The notes under the pieces: generated by a model | What the model saw: only the letters and a program-made list of their open reading frames with translations | The model's database searches: none | Told to the model about the DNA's origin: nothing | Translations under genes and position numbers: made by a program | Shown here: piece by piece, positions 59,185 to 64,000 of the stretch | How the letters are laid out: every line of letters begins with the position of its first letter | How positions within the stretch are numbered: the first letter of the stretch is position 1 | Source: Hymenolepis diminuta | Lineage: Eukaryota; Platyhelminthes; Cestoda; Cyclophyllidea; Hymenolepididae | Direction of reading: 5' to 3' | DNA length: 64,000 bases | Assembly: GCA_900708905.1 (NCBI GenBank) | Contig: CAADRB010000014.1 | Span: 2,769,822 to 2,833,821, forward strand

Positions 59185-62100
59185 GTGAAATTAAATCCCA
59201 TATATTCTATAGCTGAGTCACGAGCAGTGGATGCATAAATACCAGTCAAACTTCAAATAAAACCTTAAATTTTGCTTATTCTTCCCATGTTCCATTTTAT
59301 TAAGGAAACTGATTAAACGCTAAAGTGCATATTTTTGAACCTTTTTTCTACTTCTTGAATCTTCAAGATTTTTCTGAGGAATATTCAAACTGAGAAAGTT
59401 GTCTTCTGACTCAAATTATAAATTAGTTTATGAGAGGTGATCGTATCTTATTATTTCTAATTATTCCTAGGGAATTTGGTTAACAGACCCTAGGGTATAA
59501 AAAGTTACTGTATTCATCAAAGCTAGGTTGAACTTTCGATGAAAAAAATTCAGTTGCTGTTATTGATAGTACTTTATAATCATAAACTCTTCACCTACAA
59601 CAATCTTTAATTCTAAAAAAGTACAAGAGGAGGGATGTTAAGTTCTTTTGAACAAATGAAAATGGATTTTTGATTACAATATCGAAAATATCTTTGCTAT
59701 TTTCATCTACCTGATCGCCTTTGTAAGAAGATACAGATGAATCAAATGGATATGACTAACCATTCACTTAAATAAGCTGGTTAACAAGCTCCAGATCTTC
59801 AAGACATGAATTCACAAAGAAATCAAGGGATCGAAAAAATGGAAATTGAGCTCTGTAGCATTAGCATAGAAAGAATTAAAAAAAACTAGGACTCTTGATA
59901 TCCCATCTTCACTATAATATTCATTTTTCGATCTCCCCTCCCCCTCTTCCGCCTATTTCATTCATATTAAACTGCTTTACAATTTTCCGCGTTCAGAGGA
60001 TATTCTATGATTGAAGAATGTAAACGTGCTCTTAGTATTATCCCGGGTAATGATAGTGATTATTTTATTAAAATGTAGGGTAGATATGAAAATGTGTGTT
60101 ACTTTGGAAAAGACAAAGGCCAAACTTTGATGATCCGACGTCAAAAAAGAGCTCTCTCGAGTTCCAATAGAGACTGATATCTTTTTTACTCAAGACTGAC
60201 TTCAAATATTTGATGACACCATGTTCATTTCGGGCTTAATTTTGAAGGCTTTCGGGTAAAAATGAATTATTTAATATATTTTTTAAATTGGGCAAACCCG
60301 AAAACTTACTTTTATGATGTATTCATTCCAAGTATTTGTCCTCAACAAAATTGGGGTGATTCTATTATGTTCCTATAAATTAAGATTAATCGTCTCACGC
60401 TTTTACCCAAAATTTCACTTAAAATAAACTATCGCTTTATCACTGAATAAATGTTAAGACTATTTCAGTGTTTATTTCGTAGTTATTTTGTCAAACTTAG
60501 TTCTAATTTCAAAATACCTGATATTTAGTATAGAAAAGGAAAATACAAAAACTGCGCAGTACCGGTCTTGCAGAGTTCATACGACCTTTCATTAGACCAA
60601 TCAATTTCTCCCTCGTTTTACTGATAATCCGTAGTGGACATCTCATGCACAAATTCGCTTTTTATTTACGAAAAAGGGCTCGTTTTCTTATAATGATAGT
60701 ACATACTATACTAGTCTGATATAGGTGTAAAGGTTATAATTTTAGGGATCCGATGTCGGTTTACTAATTTAGCACTCAGTGCAGACTGAATAGTGTGCTG
60801 GCCTTTTACCAATACCTTGGATTATTAATATCTTTATCTTTCATAATTGAACACAATTCTACTCAGAGTTCTCAACTTAGTGCCAGAATGTTATGATATA
60901 TACCGATTTCGTCTTTTGCAAAGTCTAAATCATCCAGAAATTTGGTTCTCGACGTCGCTGTCAGTCAATTTGCCCGTAGAATACTGTTCTCGTAAATAGA
61001 GAAAAATCATTATGAACATTCACATACAATTGGCAACGTTACACTTCACTGTTATTGCACGATTCTCCTCGATTTGATTTTGTTAAGTGCTTCAGCCGCG
61101 ATGGACCAATTCTTCCTTGGTACTTCAATAGAGTCGTCTAAACCAGGACTTTATGAGCGCTCTTTCTGTGGGTTTTATTACTACCTGCGTAGTATTCTGA
61201 TTTTCAGTAACTGTCTCCTTTTGAGGCATGGCGACTTGAGTTTGACTTTCCCCTGTGCTTAAGGGTGTCTCACTTGTCCATCTAAAAGGTTGTAACTGAT
61301 ACTATATTATAAAGTGTGATCTATCCAAGACACAGATACCAATACATGGTGGCTCGAACGAGTGTTGATTTTCATGTAATTATTTATTACAATTCATGTT
61401 TTCTTTTAATTCACGGCCATTATCTGGAGACTCAAATAGATCAAACTTACTTAGTAATTGGGACGATCATACGTATTGGTTAAAATTACTCGAAATAGGG
61501 ATTACAACATACGCGGTTCTCAGTTGAAAGGGTTCCAGGATTGATTCCCAATGCTTCTCTCAGTAGTTCGAGAATTTCAATTTTAAGCTAGTTTTCTAAC
61601 GGAGATATTTTTCAAGCACTAGGACAACCAATAAATACCTTATACTTGCTTAGTTCCGAATGTTAGCTTTCCTCTTATATAAAAATGTAGGACCGATAAT
61701 GTGAAATTTTATGATAGTTTGGAAAACGCAAATAAATGCCATTCTTCCTTCTGGAAACTGACACCGCCTTCAAAGCTCAAAGCATGTACGGTTTTGAAGG
61801 TAGAGGCACCAATTCTAACTCTAAGTAAATATAAATCCCTAATTTCAAGACTAAGATCTCCAAGTTTCACTTTTCTTACCAATCAGTAAATGTTATAGTG
61901 AAGTCTATGTTAGTCAAACTTATGTCTTTGTCACGACGTTTTACTCATATGGGAAAAATTAATAAACAAAGAGTCCCATAACTTCTCCCTTAACTACCAC
62001 AATAGATCTCCAAATTCAATTATAGATAGGCCAATTTGAAAGTTGAGCTTTAATCCCTCTTTATTTGGTTGATAATAGTAGAGTTAGAATAAGGTTAGAT

Positions 62101-62280
62101 GGGGCTGTCTTATCTGACAGTAACTTCAAAACTGTTCTTAGTATCTCTGATAGAAAATTCATTTTACATCCGTATCTTATTTGATTATTACCTTATTCAA
62201 ACTTCAATGCAAATTATTCTTCCGTTATTTTTTTTAAATCACGAACAAATCTAATGTTATCGATCTTAAATTATGTTTAT
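59185..62280. other. No gene recognised
   Basis: AT-rich. An LTR-end-like CAATACA|TGGTGGCTCGAACGAG occurs at 61,341-61,362, and a plus-strand ORF (MDQFFLGTSIESSKPGLYER...) at about 61,101-61,262 lacks splice support. Confidence 0.35.
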
Positions 62281-62780
62281 TTATTGTTTAATGGGTACCT
62301 TATGTGATGGATTCAAGTGGACAGCAAATTGAAAAATGCTGCGGACGGTTTCGTAGACCGTATGTGACGTTGAGTTGAACAACTCATAATTGTACCGTGT
62401 AATTTTGATGCAAAGCCCAAATTTTTGCAGAACATTATATATCATGGATGCACATAATAGCCTGATCTGCTGTTTTCCCCACATCTTTTAATTAAGAACT
62501 CCTCTGAATGTTGACTTGTAGACTTATATAGACTGAACAGATTTCATACTGTTCGAATTCGAGAAAGACATGGTGTAACTTATCACTGTCCTACTTAGCA
62601 GCGATTGGCATCGCAAGTAAGGGCTATTTTATTCCCATAAATTCTGATCCTAGAGCCAAGGAATAACTTTCATTATAGAACTGGTATAAGGGAAGGATGA
62701 ATGCCATTTTCATTTAGTGTATTTGATCAAAGGGTCATTTGGAAGATTCGATTTTGACCAGCCAATATAATACTTTAAGT

Positions 62781-62963
62781 TTAACATTTGTTGAGGGAAG
62801 TAAAAAGCGAACTTTTAAGAACTGGGTCTTGTAACCCAGGAATCCTAAGAAACTCAGCTTTCAATTTGTATATACTTGTCTTAAAGTCCATCATAACTTG
62901 ATAGACTTCAAAGGGGCCCGTTCGATTGGAGCATGTGTCGTTTTCAAGAGCGAGGGTTTGCAT
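62781..62963 (-). CDS. Small minus-strand ORF, 60 aa, unrecognised
   Basis: ATG directly after an in-frame TAA opens 60 codons: MQTLALENDTCSNRTGPFEV, YQVMMDFKTSIYKLKAEFLR, IPGLQDPVLKSSLFTSLNKC, stop. The balanced composition, low Ile/Asn/Lys bias and helical pattern are unusual for this AT-rich DNA, so it could be a genuine small protein or first exon. The KLKAEFxxIPG pattern is vaguely like coiled-coil Mediator subunits, but I do not claim that. No promoter or poly(A) signal was identified. Confidence 0.35.
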   Translation of the reverse strand: MQTLALENDTCSNRTGPFEVYQVMMDFKTSIYKLKAEFLRIPGLQDPVLKSSLFTSLNKC

Positions 62964-64000
62964 TTATTTGTGTTTCCTTACTCCATTCAATTTCGTCTGA
63001 TTGTTTCTACTCCTAAGTGACCAAGTTTACAATATTGAACGGTTGCATAGTTGCATCTCCATTTTATAAATAGGAAATCTAGAGCAATAATCACTGCTTA
63101 ATCTATTTTTGGGAGATCTTTTTGCAATGACTCAAATTTCGCCTTTCATTTGATTTTATGAAGTTAACACACTTCCATAAATTTCGTAGAAATTATCAAT
63201 TTTATGAATTATATACAAGTAAAAAAATAATTTTAACTCTAACAAAGCACGGGGGCACTAAATAGCACAATAAGGATAGAAGCGATCGAGAAGAAGGACT
63301 AAATAAGTGACCTAAATAGTTAGAATTAAATTGAAATTCCGATTCATCCGCTTTTTACTTAATGTGCATAGTTTGTTGTGTCATGTCTTAATGTCTCAGA
63401 ATTCTCAGTTTAGGAGATAATCTCTAGGTTCTTGATGTTCACTTTTTATTAAAAAATCGATTCACCTGACTTGCTGGTCATATTACTTTAACTAATTTGT
63501 ACCTTCCAATGTCTACGACCAATTCTCAAATAGTAGCTAAAACATTTTCAACGTAACAGAGATCGCTAGAGCTAATTAAAGTTGAATTCGATATCATGTC
63601 TTCATTATTCACTACATGTATCATGTGTGACCCTTACTCTATTACCCAAATTGAAAGACAACTGTAGGGGTTTGGAAAATAATCGACAAGGTTAAAGTGA
63701 GGTGAGAAAGGCACTGAGCTCACCGGATTAGCGTAAAATGGCAGGAGGTTACTTCACTGCGAATTTCACTGAAGTGATCCCATGAGAATACTAGAAATCT
63801 TGTAATGACTTCTTTGCCAGTATCAATAGAAAGTGCTTTTTGACACTTACCTTTATTATCTACCTTCCGTTCTAGACGAGTACTTATAATAAAGCGTAAA
63901 CATCATGTACTACTTAAAATAATGACCATCGGCTATCTTAATAATTTAACCGGTTTATTGTAAAGTTATTCTAATCCAAACTGAGGAATTGAAAACTCAA
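62964..64000. other. No feature recognised
   Basis: AT-rich right end of the window with no supported gene or repeat. Confidence 0.4.

Noticed and set aside
61521..61560. tRNA-like B box (GGATTGATTCCC)
   Set aside because: No supporting cloverleaf; consistent with chance.
1..64000. CRISPR arrays, bacterial operons, riboswitches, rRNA genes
   Set aside because: None seen; the sequence is eukaryotic nuclear DNA with spliced genes.

Overview
The window is AT-rich, intron-rich animal nuclear DNA. The two genes that can be named have very long introns (9.4 kb and 4.25 kb). Several candidate exons are small, and one pair is separated by a possible 35-base intron. There are no bacterial-type operons and no long ORFs outside exons. 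The base composition, the mix of tiny and huge introns and the style of the proteins suggest a parasitic flatworm (cestode- or trematode-like). That assignment is inference, not proof.

Layout. (1) 1-16,656: the 5' part of an RBR-type E3 ubiquitin ligase of the RNF19/Dorfin family on the minus strand. Exon 1 (16,067-16,614) encodes RING1 and the first IBR cysteines. Exon 2 (ending at 6,650) encodes the rest of the IBR and a low-complexity linker. The catalytic RING2 and the membrane segments are not in the window, so the gene should run off the left edge. The large intron contains at least one decayed coding fragment (about 12.5 kb). (2) 16.7-51.1 kb: a 34-kb stretch between the two divergently transcribed genes. 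It looks empty by ORF length but holds many small signals: diverged tandem duplications (18.1/18.4 kb, 27.1/27.6/28.6 kb, 41.5/41.8 kb), exon-like coding islands with good splice sites on both strands (19.1, 29.0, 30.7-31.0, 35.8 kb), an inverted pair of segments resembling a nuclear-receptor ligand-binding domain (21.8 and 39.2 kb), a possible LTR remnant (21.2-21.6 kb), a tRNA-like/SINE-like segment (47.3 kb), GC/CpG-enriched promoter-like clusters (26.9, 41.9, 49.0 kb) and a clear BCS1-type AAA-ATPase pseudogene with an internal inversion (45.7-46.7 kb). At 27.10 kb a 44-residue ORF resembles a secreted, amidated peptide precursor. (3) 51.1-58.5 kb: a complete two-exon gene on the plus strand for an MPPED1/MPPED2-like metallophosphoesterase-fold protein. 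It has a recognisable promoter (CACGTG boxes, CCAAT boxes, a perfect NRF-1-type palindrome, a TATA-like box) and a poly(A) signal. Its metal-binding motifs are extensively altered, so it is probably a pseudoenzyme. (4) 58.5-64 kb: downstream sequence with two coding-like minus-strand ORFs I cannot name.

The two named genes do not form a pathway. The ligase would act in membrane-associated ubiquitination. The MPPED-like protein would be a cytosolic phosphodiesterase-fold protein of uncertain activity. The most interesting items are the degenerate MPPED active site, the peptide-precursor-like ORF inside a duplicated region, the rearranged BCS1 pseudogene and the unrecognised exon islands in the divergent intergenic region.
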